Shown: one piece after another, positions 15,579 to 24,476 of the stretch | Position numbering within the stretch: the stretch's first letter is position 1 | Layout of the letters: every line of letters starts with the position of its first letter | Assembly (NCBI GenBank): GCA_019186965.1 | Contig: JABARV010000002.1 | Span: forward strand, 124,001 to 188,000 | Direction: 5' to 3' | Origin: Turneriella sp. | GTDB taxonomy: Bacteria > Spirochaetota > Leptospiria > Turneriellales > Turneriellaceae | Length of the DNA stretch: 64,000 bases | Translations under genes and position numbers: made by a program | Notes under the pieces: model-generated | What the model was told of the DNA's origin: nothing | Seen by the model: the letters and a program-made list of their open reading frames with translations, nothing else | Databases searched by the model: none

Positions 15579-16190
15579 TTATTGGCCACGAAAATCGGTA
15601 TCGTAGTCCTCGATTGCAGCTTGTATTACTTTATATGCAGTGTCGCGTTCATAGACTGCGCCGATTTCAATAATCGGTGCTTTCCCTGAGGCAATTTCTT
15701 TGTACGTCAGGAAATAGTGGCGTAGCCTATCGACGAGCGCAGGTGGCATATCGCTTAAGGTGTTGACGTGAGCGTAAAGGGGGTCATCCGCCATGACCGC
15801 GATAATTTTATCGTCGGCTTCTTTTTTGTCGATGAGACGAAAGCCGCCAATCGGCCGTGCGCGTACAAGAAAGCCATTCGCGACGATGGCACGTTCTGTA
15901 AAAACACAGATATCGAGCGGATCGCCGTCGCCGCGCTCGACACGTGGATCATTCGCGAGCGTGGCGATATTTTTTCCGCAGTATGTTTGCGGTACAAAGC
16001 CGTAGAGCGTTGGAGAGAGCGACGAAAATTTTTGCGGTCTATCGACTTTCATGATGCCTGAAGGTTTGTCGATTTCGTACTTGATTGTATCGGACGGGAC
16101 GATTTCAATGAATGCTGTTACCGTCGCGGGGGCTTCGCTGCCAACCGACACGCCATGCCAAGGATGCGCAGTTTGTAAGGGGGCTTTCAT
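15579..16190 (-). CDS. ppa: Inorganic pyrophosphatase, family I
   Basis: A 203-residue soluble pyrophosphatase hydrolysing PPi to phosphate and driving biosynthetic reactions. Metal-binding Asp88, Asp90 and Asp93 are in RGDGDPLDICV; the KYEIDKPSG segment (37-45) and YGFVPQTYCG also match the family. The C-terminal part (HYFLTYKEI) is normal. It is slightly longer than the bacterial average because of about 20 extra N-terminal residues. Single gene, divergent from the thiolase operon 129 bases away. Confidence 0.93.
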   Translation of the reverse strand: MKAPLQTAHPWHGVSVGSEAPATVTAFIEIVPSDTIKYEIDKPSGIMKVDRPQKFSSLSPTLYGFVPQTYCGKNIATLANDPRVERGDGDPLDICVFTERAIVANGFLVRARPIGGFRLIDKKEADDKIIAVMADDPLYAHVNTLSDMPPALVDRLRHYFLTYKEIASGKAPIIEIGAVYERDTAYKVIQAAIEDYDTDFRGQ

Positions 16191-16281
16191 ACGGCATCTT
16201 ATGCCTAAACGATAGAATGGAAAGAGGATTTACCCTGTATATAAGCAACCCGTCGAAAGTTATCGACGCGTTGTCTCAGGT

Positions 16282-16309
16282 TTTTATTGTAGCGTACGCT
16301 ACAATAAAA
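16282..16309. promoter_or_regulatory. Perfect 28-bp palindrome upstream of the thiolase gene
   Basis: The strand reads TTTTATTGTAGCGT and then its exact reverse complement, with no loop; the centre is between 16295 and 16296. It ends 10 bases before the thiolase ATG, covering the ribosome-binding and promoter-proximal area. Loopless palindromes of this size are usual for dimeric repressors such as the TetR-type regulators of fatty acid and acyl-CoA genes. The cognate regulator is not identified; the TetR gene at 48927 is one candidate without direct support. Confidence 0.7.
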
Positions 16310-16319
16310 GGGGGATCTC

Positions 16320-17501
16320 ATGAGAGAAGTGTATATTATCGGTGCCGATGAAACAGAGCACGGCAGCTTCAAAGATAAAAATTTTCGCCACTTGATTGCC
16401 GAAGCAGGTAACGGCGCCATCAAAGATGCGGGTATCGACCGTAAAGAAATCCAGGCGTTGTATTTAGGCAACTATAACGGCAATGGTCTCAACAACCAAA
16501 ACACAATGGCTGCGCTTGCGGCAACGTCGCTCGGTATGCCACACGCAGCGACGCTGCGCTTTGAAGCGGCGTGCGCGTCGGGGGGAGTGGCTTTTCGCAA
16601 TGCGATGATTGCCGTTGCTGCCGGTGTGTACGACACCGTCATGGTGATGGGCGTTGAAAAAATGAATATGTCTCCCGAAGAAGTGCCGTACGAAGACCAA
16701 ATGAAAGCTGCGCTCTCAGGCGTGGACTATCTCTATGAGGCGGGTTCTGGCATGAACGGCTCGACGATGTTCGCGATGTTCGCGCACCGCCACATGCACG
16801 AATTTGGTACGACGCGCAAACAGCTCGCCGAGGTCGCGACCAAAAATAAATACCACGGCAGCTTAAATCCGTATGCATACAAACAACGCGAAGTGCCGCT
16901 CGAGAAAATTTTGAAATCACCCATCATCGCTTCGCCTTTTAGCGCGCAAGAAGTATCACTCATCACCGATGGCGCTGCTGCGGTGATTCTCACCACCAAA
17001 GACCGTGCGAAAGCGCTCGGCAAAAAAAATGCGGTGAAGGTCATGGGCTCTGGTCACGGCGGTGCATCGTTCTCGGTCGCGTTTCGCGCGAAGCACACGG
17101 AATCGGAAGCGACAAAAGCGGCCGCAGCCGAGGCGTATAAAATGGCGAACTTAAAGCCATCCGACATATCGGTCGCCGAATGCCACGACTGCTTCAGCTT
17201 CACCGAAATTATGAACGTCGAAGATTTGGGATTTACCGAAAAAGGTAAGGGCGGATTTTTTGCCGAAGAAGGCCATTCACGCTTAGGCGGAAAACTCCCC
17301 ATCAACACGTCGGGTGGGCTCACCGCAAAAGGACATCCCATCGGTGCTACGGGCGTTGGCCAAATCGTCGAGATGGCATGGCAGCTCCAAGATAAATCGG
17401 ACAAGCGGCAAGTGAAAGACGCGAAGTTCGCACTCACCCACGTCTTGGGCGGCCCTGCATCGGTTTCGACCGTGCACATTTTGGGTAGGGGGGATATATG
17501 A
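16320..17501 (+). CDS. Thiolase / acetyl-CoA C-acetyltransferase, SCP2-thiolase type
   Basis: A 393-residue enzyme of the thiolase fold. The nucleophile is Cys85 (FEAACASGGVA). The second active-site region is AECHDCFSFTE, the form seen in SCP2-type thiolases rather than the NEAFA of classical ones. The His loop is GGLTAKGHPIGATG. It lacks the second conserved Cys motif (CxG) typical of FadA/AtoB. With the adjacent DUF35 protein this matches two-subunit thiolase systems described in archaea and some bacteria. GGGGG precedes ATG 16320. Substrate (acetoacetyl-CoA or longer) cannot be told. Confidence 0.9.
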   Translation: MREVYIIGADETEHGSFKDKNFRHLIAEAGNGAIKDAGIDRKEIQALYLGNYNGNGLNNQNTMAALAATSLGMPHAATLRFEAACASGGVAFRNAMIAVAAGVYDTVMVMGVEKMNMSPEEVPYEDQMKAALSGVDYLYEAGSGMNGSTMFAMFAHRHMHEFGTTRKQLAEVATKNKYHGSLNPYAYKQREVPLEKILKSPIIASPFSAQEVSLITDGAAAVILTTKDRAKALGKKNAVKVMGSGHGGASFSVAFRAKHTESEATKAAAAEAYKMANLKPSDISVAECHDCFSFTEIMNVEDLGFTEKGKGGFFAEEGHSRLGGKLPINTSGGLTAKGHPIGATGVGQIVEMAWQLQDKSDKRQVKDAKFALTHVLGGPASVSTVHILGRGDI

Positions 17502-17519
17502 AATTTCAACAAGCAAAAG

Positions 17520-17548
17520 CGCTCCCTGAGCGCAGTCGAAGGGGAGCG
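17520..17548 (+). repeat. REP-like hairpin between thiolase and DUF35 genes
   Basis: CGCTCCC (17520-17526) pairs with GGGAGCG (17542-17548) around a CCTGAGCGCAGTCGAAGGG-like core, a widespread small intergenic repeat type. It lies inside the 49-base gap of the two-gene operon and contains the GGGGAG ribosome binding site of the DUF35 gene. An 18-codon reading frame (17498-17554) runs through it, overlapping the thiolase stop and the DUF35 start by ATGA at both ends. Confidence 0.6.
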
Positions 17549-17550
17549 AT

Positions 17551-17877
17551 ATGAGTATTCCAGCCGTTAAATGTAAAGACTGTGGAACTCCACACCCACA
17601 AGGGATTGCATGCTGCCCCGCGTGTGGCTCTATGAATCTCGAAAATTACGAGGCGAAAGATACTGGTGCGATTTATACGTACACGGTCAATACGTTCGTA
17701 CCGATGGGAAAAAACAAAGCGCGCGCACCGTATTGTCTTGCAGTAGTCGAAACCGACGACAAGATGCGCATGACGGCGATTGTCGAAATGGCAGATGCCA
17801 ACACGGCAAAAATCGGCGACAAAGTACGCTTCAAAGCGTATGAAGACAAACTCACGCCGATTTTCGAGCGGGTGTGA
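17551..17877 (+). CDS. Zn-ribbon/OB-fold DUF35 (ChsH2-type) acyl-CoA-binding protein
   Basis: A 108-residue protein with an N-terminal zinc ribbon (Cys8, Cys11, Cys22, Cys25) and an OB-fold (YTYTVNTFVP, then YCLAVVET, GDKVRF). DUF35 proteins pair with SCP2-type thiolases and help acyl-CoA binding. It follows the thiolase gene on the same strand. ATG 17551 has GGGGAG at the right distance, although that site lies within a hairpin repeat. The length is normal for the family. Confidence 0.87.
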   Translation: MSIPAVKCKDCGTPHPQGIACCPACGSMNLENYEAKDTGAIYTYTVNTFVPMGKNKARAPYCLAVVETDDKMRMTAIVEMADANTAKIGDKVRFKAYEDKLTPIFERV

Positions 17878-17883
17878 TAGAAT

Positions 17884-17911
17884 GTCCCGCAGGTCGACGG
17901 CCATGCGGGAC
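17884..17911 (+). terminator. Hairpin after the thiolase-DUF35 operon
   Basis: GTCCCGCA (17884-17891) and TGCGGGAC (17904-17911) form a perfect 8-bp stem with a 12-base loop, starting 7 bases after the DUF35 stop. There is no T-run, so termination would be weak or Rho-assisted. It could also be a second REP-like element. Confidence 0.45.
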
Positions 17912-17917
17912 TACAAT

Positions 17918-17939
17918 GGAGCCTCATGCGCCAACTCGC
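17918..17939 (+). repeat. 22-bp direct repeat with start-codon context, copy 1
   Basis: A 22-base sequence beginning GGAGCCTCATGCGCC and ending CAACTCGC is repeated exactly at 35837-35858. It contains a ribosome-binding-like GGAG and an ATG that would encode MRQLA. In this copy the reading frame continues for 52 codons, in the other for only 10. The repeat may mark duplicated or transferred gene starts. Confidence 0.6.
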
Positions 17940-18084
17940 TGGAGCAATTTTTTTGCCCACGTCGGGGATGGTAGCGACGACGCAGAGTTCCGACTCAGCG
18001 AACCACAAAAGTTCTACACGGCAGTACCAAGCCTTCATGGGGTGCTATAACACTCTTCGTACCGACGAAAATAATTGGTTATGA
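17926..18084 (+). CDS. Possible small protein of 52 residues
   Basis: An open frame from ATG 17926 with GGAG six bases upstream (17918-17921) to TGA 18082-18084. The predicted product starts MRQLAGAIFLPTSG and is Ser/Thr/Asn-rich with one Cys. No family recognised and no independent coding evidence apart from the ribosome-binding-like context, part of which is a 22-bp repeat. It may be a degenerated gene start rather than a real gene. Confidence 0.25.
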   Translation: MRQLAGAIFLPTSGMVATTQSSDSANHKSSTRQYQAFMGCYNTLRTDENNWL

Positions 18085-18150
18085 ACAGCCCTATGTCGTG
18101 ACTGCAAAGCAAATGCCAAGTGCCTGCCCCGTAGCCTCCGCGGCAATCGT

Positions 18151-18768
18151 CTAGTTAGTCAGATGCTTTTCCCAGAAGTGAAAAAAAGCAAGCCATGTCG
18201 CTATCGTCACTGCCGTAACAGACAGCGACATCACCAGGTTAGCCAGGCGTGAGCGACGCAATGTCTCGGCCGACACACCCTGTACCGGCTTTGCCATAAA
18301 AACCAGCGCCAACGCCCAGCCGATCGCGCCAGGCAGCAATCCCAAGAACCAAGCTTCGATACCGTAAGCCACCATCGAGAGGCTGTGTAGCGATGGTTTT
18401 CCATCGGGCAACAATAGCGCACGCAGATTCGGCAGGTTCATGTTTCCGCGTGGCCAGACAACGCCGCGCATGGTGAGTTCGAGCGAAATGCCCGACTTGA
18501 ATTCGATCGTCCAGAAGTCCTTGGTGGATTTTGAACGCTGCGTGGTGGTCGTGCTGACTCCCCAATGCACGGCCGCAATTTGCGAACGGGAAAATTTCCT
18601 CTCTTCTGTTTTGGTCGCCGTACGCTTCTTAAGGTAACAATCAACCGATGTGTCGCGCTCCACTGCACAAGTTACCTGCGCTCCATGGCCAAAGGCAACG
18701 AACACGGCTATACCTGCGACGGTGCCAATAGTCCACGCCAAGATGCCGCGCAACGGATGACCTCCCAT
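18151..18768 (-). CDS. Hypothetical membrane protein
   Basis: A 205-residue protein of unknown function. One membrane segment near the N-terminus (about residues 8-27, WTIGTVAGIAVFVAFG) is followed by a roughly 100-residue polar region with WTIEFKSGISLEL, then two C-terminal segments (about 133-155 and 172-196). The base composition and codon choice are more GC-rich than in the flanking spirochaete-type genes, which suggests acquisition by transfer. It stands alone between the hairpin-rich region and the SpiroCoCo gene. Confidence 0.65.
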   Translation of the reverse strand: MGGHPLRGILAWTIGTVAGIAVFVAFGHGAQVTCAVERDTSVDCYLKKRTATKTEERKFSRSQIAAVHWGVSTTTTQRSKSTKDFWTIEFKSGISLELTMRGVVWPRGNMNLPNLRALLLPDGKPSLHSLSMVAYGIEAWFLGLLPGAIGWALALVFMAKPVQGVSAETLRRSRLANLVMSLSVTAVTIATWLAFFHFWEKHLTN

Positions 18769-18956
18769 ACGCTACTCTGTTTCGCTTAACGCGGATGTCA
18801 AGTGCAAGAAACGCTGGGGCAATTGTGATTGAGGTTATGTGGGTAGGCCGGAACTCGCTGAGGCAAAATTTTATATTTTTAAGCGAACCGCGTACAAAAA
18901 TTTGCAAATTAAAAAAAGCTTGTAGACGCAGAGGCAAGATTGTAATGTGACATAAT

Positions 18957-21900
18957 ATGCTCGAGTACGCCCTACCGGTAGCGGCAGCCGTTTTTGTTAC
19001 ATTGCTCCTGCGCCGGCTCGACAAATCTAATATTAACCTAAAAAAAGTTAAAGCGATTGCAGAGCGCGCAGAACGCGAACTTGCAGAAATTACTCTAAAA
19101 AAAAAGGAAGAACTCAAAGACGCAACCATCCGTTTTGATTCTATTTTGATAAACGCCGATAAATACCTTGCGGCGCTTACGGAAAAGTTGGAGCAAGCTA
19201 AAACCGATTTAACTTCGGTTGAAAATACGCGGCAGAGTTTACGCGTCATGGATTCAGAATTGCAGTCTTTGGATAATACGACGCGTTCGGTTAAAGACCA
19301 ATTAAAATTTATCAACGATTCTCTCGACAAAATCGACCAGCAACAAAAACGGATAAAAAAATTACAAGAGCACGTTAAGCAGGTCGACGACGAAGCCGCC
19401 CACATGATAGATGTATTCCAAGCGGCTCTTAAAGACAAATCGAGCGAGATACTTTCTGTACTTGAAAAAAAATTCGAAGAAGTAACAAGTGAGACCCTAA
19501 AGGTGCAGAGCGATTTACGCGAAGATTTAATGGCACGCCATGTTGATCTTAAAGCGGAAGTCGAGGCGAGTTACGAAGAGCTTGAAAGTAGCCTTAAAAA
19601 AAGCGCACAGGACTTAACTCTTAATATCGAAAACCGCATACACGTACAAATACAAGCGGTGAGCGATTTACAAGAGCGCATTTTTTCTGCAGAAAAAAAT
19701 CTCGAAGTTACCGTGCCCGATATGATTCGTGATATTAAAGACGATATTATTCGCGACATGCAAGAGCAGGCGCAAAAACTTGAAACGCTAAAAATAAACC
19801 TGAGCGGTACAGAAGACACAATGCGCAAAAGGCTGCAAGCTTTTCGTGAAGAACTCGACCAGCAACGCTCGCTCCTTTTCCACGAGATTGCTACAGAGGC
19901 AGAGCGCATACGCGACCAAATATCCAATATCGATTTAGATACCCTTGCGAAAAAAGACGAAATTATAAAATCTGCGCGTGGTGAAGCGCAAAAAATCCAA
20001 AAAAACATTACGGAATTTAACGACCAATACGCCCGCGCACGTGAAACCCTCTTCCAAGAGGCGGCACGGCGGGAAAGCGAACTCTCCCAAAAACTTGACG
20101 AAATCGAAGAAATTAGTAAATCGCTTAGTACACAGCTTTTAACGAACCGTTCCCGCGCAATGGAAGAGTTACAAAGTGAATTGCAAAAATCTTTAAGCGA
20201 AATTAAATCCGCGTCGCGTGAACTTTTTAGCGACATTGAAGAAGAGGTAACACGCGAATCGTCAATTTTACGCGATAAATTGAGCGCTGTCCAAAACGAA
20301 GTAACCAGTATCGTCCAAAAAACAGAAGAACGTTGCGAAAACTTAGAGGCCAAAGTTTCGGATATTTCTGCAAGTACGGAACGTGAATTTGCAAATTACT
20401 TAAAAGAGCTTAAAAAAGCTGCTGAGAAGGGGCTTAACGATTACCGCGAGGAACTCGCCGAACGTGAACGGCAGTTTATGCAAGGAATAAGCAACCTTGA
20501 TAAGGGCCTGCGTGAAAAAATAGCCGATGCAGACCGCCATTTTGAAAGCGCACAGGTGCGTTTAGAAGAAATTGTTAAAGATGCACGAAATGCACACCAC
20601 AAGAATAATCTTGAAATTGAAAAAAATCGCGCAGACATGATGCGTGACATGGATATGGAGTTAAGCGACGCAGTGCAAAAATTCCGTACGCGTATTGAAG
20701 AAAAAGAAAACGAGTTTAGCGCGAAGATTGAACTCAATATTGCGCGGTTTTTTGATATGAAAAAGGGGTTAGAGACGTCGCAAGAGACACTCGTCGAAAA
20801 TCTCCAAGCAGAAAAACGGCGTATTGAAGGTGAAATCCGCCAGGCAAACGACCAACAATTAAAGCTTTTTGACCAAGAAATGGCTGAACGGGAAGCGCGC
20901 TATAAAGCACAACTAACAGCGCTTTCCGCAGATTCGGCAAGTGACTTTCGTTCACGTGTTTCAGATTTAATGGACCGCCTTATCGCGATGAAATCGGAAA
21001 CAACATCAACTTTTAACGAATTCCAAGAAAACCAGCAAGAGGTTTACGCTGCTATTGTCGAAGAAACGCGCTCGACAGGACAAGAAATTCGCGAGCTTAA
21101 AGAAGCATTGAGTGAACTTAAAAGCGAGGGGCTTAGCCTTGAAAAGAGCCAAAAGGCTGCGGAAAATTTACGCACGCTTATACGCGAACTTTCACAAAAA
21201 ATTGAACAAGCCGAAGGGCGCAACCAAACCCTCGCGGATGTTTACCAGAAAGTAGAAGAGCTTAAAGAATTGCGCACAAAGTTAGAAACAGAACTCTTGA
21301 TGCTCAAAGACAAACGCGACAAAGTAGACCGTTTAGAAGAAAGTATCCATTTCGTTTTAGGGATGCAAAACGAAATTGAAGCTAAAGCAATTAACTTAAA
21401 AAAATTACAAGCGAATCTGGATGAAATTGAAGCGCATTACGGACGTCTCGATAAAGAAAGACAAAAAGCGGATGAGCTTTTCCAAAACCTTATTGACGAG
21501 AACCGTTTAATACAAAAAACTATCGAGAAAATAGAAGCGCAAGACAAGCACATCGATTCGTTAAACGATGGCATCCAACAGCTCAATGGATTTTTCCAGC
21601 GTGTTGAGCAGCGTTCACACCTTCTTAAAGAACAACTCGATAGCATTACAGACCAGATGGTGGGGCTGCATAAAAACGAACACGAGCTTAAGTCTCTCCA
21701 AAGCCGTTTTATGGAAATCGAAGATTTGATGGCGGATATAGAAAAGAAAAAGACGCAGATAATCCAGTTCAATAAACAATTTGAGGAGTTGCGTAAGTCG
21801 ATGTCGACGAGCGTGCAACAAATTGAAAAAATTGAGCAAAACGCCGAATCTAAAGTACGGCAACTTTCCGAATTTATGAAGGCGTTGGACGACGACCGCT

Positions 21901-22064
21901 CGAATAAAGTTACCCTTACGAAAACACTTTCGCCAGCTGGAGTAGGCGATAAAAAAGAAATGGTACGCCAACTTGCAAATTTTGGATGGACATCCGAGGA
22001 AATAGCGCAGCGCATTAATTTGGATATCCACACCATCGAAACTATTTTAGGTCTTGAGTCGTAA
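18957..22064 (+). CDS. SpiroCoCo-type membrane-anchored coiled-coil protein
   Basis: A 1035-residue protein with one N-terminal membrane span (YALPVAAAVFVTLLL, residues 4-18) and nearly 950 residues of charged, heptad-rich coiled coil. The C-terminal 40 residues are different: MVRQLANFGWTSEEIAQRI and then TIETILGL, a small helix-turn-helix-like cap seen in the SpiroCoCo proteins of Leptospira and Treponema. The family is confined to spirochaetes, to my knowledge, and its function is unknown; a structural role at the inner membrane is plausible. It is 39 bases upstream of recG on the same strand. Several long antisense frames inside it are shadows of the biased codon use. Confidence 0.85.
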   Translation: MLEYALPVAAAVFVTLLLRRLDKSNINLKKVKAIAERAERELAEITLKKKEELKDATIRFDSILINADKYLAALTEKLEQAKTDLTSVENTRQSLRVMDSELQSLDNTTRSVKDQLKFINDSLDKIDQQQKRIKKLQEHVKQVDDEAAHMIDVFQAALKDKSSEILSVLEKKFEEVTSETLKVQSDLREDLMARHVDLKAEVEASYEELESSLKKSAQDLTLNIENRIHVQIQAVSDLQERIFSAEKNLEVTVPDMIRDIKDDIIRDMQEQAQKLETLKINLSGTEDTMRKRLQAFREELDQQRSLLFHEIATEAERIRDQISNIDLDTLAKKDEIIKSARGEAQKIQKNITEFNDQYARARETLFQEAARRESELSQKLDEIEEISKSLSTQLLTNRSRAMEELQSELQKSLSEIKSASRELFSDIEEEVTRESSILRDKLSAVQNEVTSIVQKTEERCENLEAKVSDISASTEREFANYLKELKKAAEKGLNDYREELAERERQFMQGISNLDKGLREKIADADRHFESAQVRLEEIVKDARNAHHKNNLEIEKNRADMMRDMDMELSDAVQKFRTRIEEKENEFSAKIELNIARFFDMKKGLETSQETLVENLQAEKRRIEGEIRQANDQQLKLFDQEMAEREARYKAQLTALSADSASDFRSRVSDLMDRLIAMKSETTSTFNEFQENQQEVYAAIVEETRSTGQEIRELKEALSELKSEGLSLEKSQKAAENLRTLIRELSQKIEQAEGRNQTLADVYQKVEELKELRTKLETELLMLKDKRDKVDRLEESIHFVLGMQNEIEAKAINLKKLQANLDEIEAHYGRLDKERQKADELFQNLIDENRLIQKTIEKIEAQDKHIDSLNDGIQQLNGFFQRVEQRSHLLKEQLDSITDQMVGLHKNEHELKSLQSRFMEIEDLMADIEKKKTQIIQFNKQFEELRKSMSTSVQQIEKIEQNAESKVRQLSEFMKALDDDRSNKVTLTKTLSPAGVGDKKEMVRQLANFGWTSEEIAQRINLDIHTIETILGLES

Positions 22065-22103
22065 ATAGCGCTGCTCCACTTTTTATATTGAAGGAGTGCT
22101 GCG

Positions 22104-24197
22104 GTGATTTCGCTTGAGGCAACAGGTTTATTTACTTCTGCACAGCTTAAAACACTTAGCCGCCTAAAAGTACGCGACGTTCGTGATCTCCTTTATTACC
22201 TCCCGCGTAAATATATTGACCGTAGCCAAACCCTTAACCTGCGCAATTCGCAGCACGGCGATTTTGTTACCGTTGTTGGAAGGATTGTCCATAACGAACT
22301 ACGTTTTGCAGGACGCAAAAGACTCACCGTTAAAATTGATACGAACGGCTTTATTGTGTATGCAACATTTTTTAACGCCGGTGCGTATTTGCAGAAAACG
22401 TTAAAAGTTGGTTCTGAAATTGCGTGTTGGGGAAAGCTTGAAGTTTTCCGCGGGCGTTTGAGTTTTATGCATCCCGAATGGGAGCTTCTCACCGACGAAT
22501 TTTTCTCCAGTACAGCGCCGCGCACAACGCATACGGGACGCATTGTTCCCATTTACCGTATAACAGAAGCAATGCGTAACTCTTTCCTTACCGTTAAGGT
22601 GTTACGCGAAAAAATTGATACAACTTTAAAAAGGTACGAGTCACGCATTATCGATTACCTTCCCCAAGAAATTACCAAAAAGGCAAGCTTGCTCTCAACC
22701 CAAGATGCCCTCCACAAGGTACATTTTCCAGAAACTTTAGAAGAAACAGAAGAAGCCAGAAAGAGATTAGCCTTCGACGAGCTTGTTATTTTTTCTGTGC
22801 TTACAGAAGAGAAAAAAAACGCAGTACGAAAAATCCAGAAGGGGTTTAGTCTACGCGTTACAGAAGAAATCCGCAGAGAGATGGATTCTGTTGTTCGTGG
22901 GCTTCCCTTTAAATTAACCCATGACCAAGAAATAGCGGTAGATACTCTTCTTAAAAATTCGACAGCGCCGTATCCGGTAAACCATCTGCTCATGGGAGAT
23001 GTGGGTAGCGGAAAAACGCTGGTTGCGCTTCTCCTTGCGCTTTTCTATATGCGGCACCAGCTACAGGTGGCGTATCTTGCGCCAACAGAAATTTTGGCAC
23101 GACAACACTACCAAACCTTTTTAAATATTCTTCCCAAGGGCGGTTTTGAAGGCGTGGAATTAATTTTAGGTAAAGAAGCGGCGAAAGAAAAAAGAGCAAA
23201 GTTGGATCGTCTTGCGCGAGGGGAGTCGTACCTCGCAATTGGTACGCATGCCCTTATCCAAAACGAAGTATCGTTCCATAATTTATCACTTCTAATAATC
23301 GACGAACAACACCGCTTTGGTGTCGAACAGAGAGAAAAATTGCGTGGCAAAGGTACAAACCCCGATTTACTTTCGATGACTGCAACACCGATACCAAGAA
23401 CTCTTACTTTGGCTTACTATGGCGACCTTGAACCTATTTTTTTACGTAAAAAGCCGAAGTCTCGAATAAAAATTGATACACGTATTTTTCCAGAAAGAGA
23501 CCTCGACCGTATTTATAAGGCGGTTAGAAAATACATACTCCAAGGAAGGCAAGCGTATATTATTTATCCTGTAATCGATGGTGGCGAAGACGAAGAAGGG
23601 AACGCCACGATTGCGTCTTTAATGAACGAATACGCAACTTTAGAAAAAAAAATTTTTCCCGATTTACGCTTGGGACTTTTGCACGGAAGGCTTGCTAGCG
23701 ACGAAAAAGACCGCGCAATGCAAAAGTTTAAAGAAGGGTTAATCCAAGTTCTTGTTTCAACGACTGTCGTTGAAGTAGGAATCGACGTTCCAAATGCAAA
23801 TGTGATTGTGGTGCGTAACCCCGAAAGGTTTGGTCTTTCGCAGTTGCACCAGTTGCGAGGGCGTGTGGGACGCGGGAACCACCAAAGTTTTTGCATTCTT
23901 GTTGCCCCCGAACGTTTAACTACCGATGGAGAAGCACGCCTTCAGGCGATGGTTAAAAGCGACGACGGCTTTGAACTTGCCGAAATTGATTTTAAACTAC
24001 GCGGTGCAGGCGAAATTACTGGAGTACGGCAATCGGGAGTATCGGAGTTCCGTATTGCAGATTTACGAACCCACGGCGCCCTTATGGAAATGGCGGTAGA
24101 CTTTTTGCACAGCCACCCCGAAATCCATGCGCGTTTTGCAGCGATGAAAAACATTAAGCAGGCACTCGAAAAGGGCTTGGTTCTTTTTGCAAATTAA
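22104..24197 (+). CDS. recG: ATP-dependent DNA helicase RecG
   Basis: A 697-residue branch-migration helicase that remodels stalled replication forks and Holliday junctions. It has the N-terminal wedge/OB region, then Walker A (MGDVGSGKT, about 297-305), the DEQH box (IIDEQHRFG, about 400), motif [14 protein letters not shown], and the motif VI region ([10 protein letters not shown]). The start is GTG 22104, supported by GAAGGAG ten bases upstream. It follows the SpiroCoCo gene and precedes infA. Confidence 0.97.
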   Translation: MISLEATGLFTSAQLKTLSRLKVRDVRDLLYYLPRKYIDRSQTLNLRNSQHGDFVTVVGRIVHNELRFAGRKRLTVKIDTNGFIVYATFFNAGAYLQKTLKVGSEIACWGKLEVFRGRLSFMHPEWELLTDEFFSSTAPRTTHTGRIVPIYRITEAMRNSFLTVKVLREKIDTTLKRYESRIIDYLPQEITKKASLLSTQDALHKVHFPETLEETEEARKRLAFDELVIFSVLTEEKKNAVRKIQKGFSLRVTEEIRREMDSVVRGLPFKLTHDQEIAVDTLLKNSTAPYPVNHLLMGDVGSGKTLVALLLALFYMRHQLQVAYLAPTEILARQHYQTFLNILPKGGFEGVELILGKEAAKEKRAKLDRLARGESYLAIGTHALIQNEVSFHNLSLLIIDEQHRFGVEQREKLRGKGTNPDLLSMTATPIPRTLTLAYYGDLEPIFLRKKPKSRIKIDTRIFPERDLDRIYKAVRKYILQGRQAYIIYPVIDGGEDEEGNATIASLMNEYATLEKKIFPDLRLGLLHGRLASDEKDRAMQKFKEGLIQVLVSTTVVEVGIDVPNANVIVVRNPERFGLSQLHQLRGRVGRGNHQSFCILVAPERLTTDGEARLQAMVKSDDGFELAEIDFKLRGAGEITGVRQSGVSEFRIADLRTHGALMEMAVDFLHSHPEIHARFAAMKNIKQALEKGLVLFAN

Positions 24198-24250
24198 AGC
24201 AGTGTACTCCAAATTGTTCGACGCGGAGACTCAATTTTCTCGAATGCCGC

Positions 24251-24469
24251 GTGGCCAAAGAAGAGGCAATTACCGTAAACGGCACCATTAAAAAAGCACT
24301 CCCTAACGCGATGTTTCTTGTCGAGTTAGAAAACGGCCATGAAATTCTTGGCCACATCTCGGGAAAAATGCGCAAGCACTACATCCGTATAAATCCGGGT
24401 GACAAAGTCTCCGTAGAGCTTTCGCCGTACGATTTAACGCGTGGGCGCATTACGTACCGTGTTGCGTAA
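24251..24469 (+). CDS. infA: Translation initiation factor IF-1
   Basis: A 72-residue S1-type OB-fold protein that binds the 30S A site during initiation. It has the family sequence [19 protein letters not shown] and then [14 protein letters not shown] and GDKV. Start is GTG 24251 (MAKEEAI). Full length, with the expected short C-terminus. It lies 53 bases after recG and ends 7 bases from the convergent murC stop. It is not in a ribosomal-protein cluster here. Confidence 0.96.
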   Translation: MAKEEAITVNGTIKKALPNAMFLVELENGHEILGHISGKMRKHYIRINPGDKVSVELSPYDLTRGRITYRVA

Positions 24470-24476
24470 AATTTAT

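Noticed and set aside
18641-22036. Several long minus-strand open frames opposite the SpiroCoCo gene
   Set aside because: They are Ser/Cys/Arg-rich translations of the antisense of a Glu/Lys/Leu-rich coiled coil, with no starts or motifs; typical shadows.
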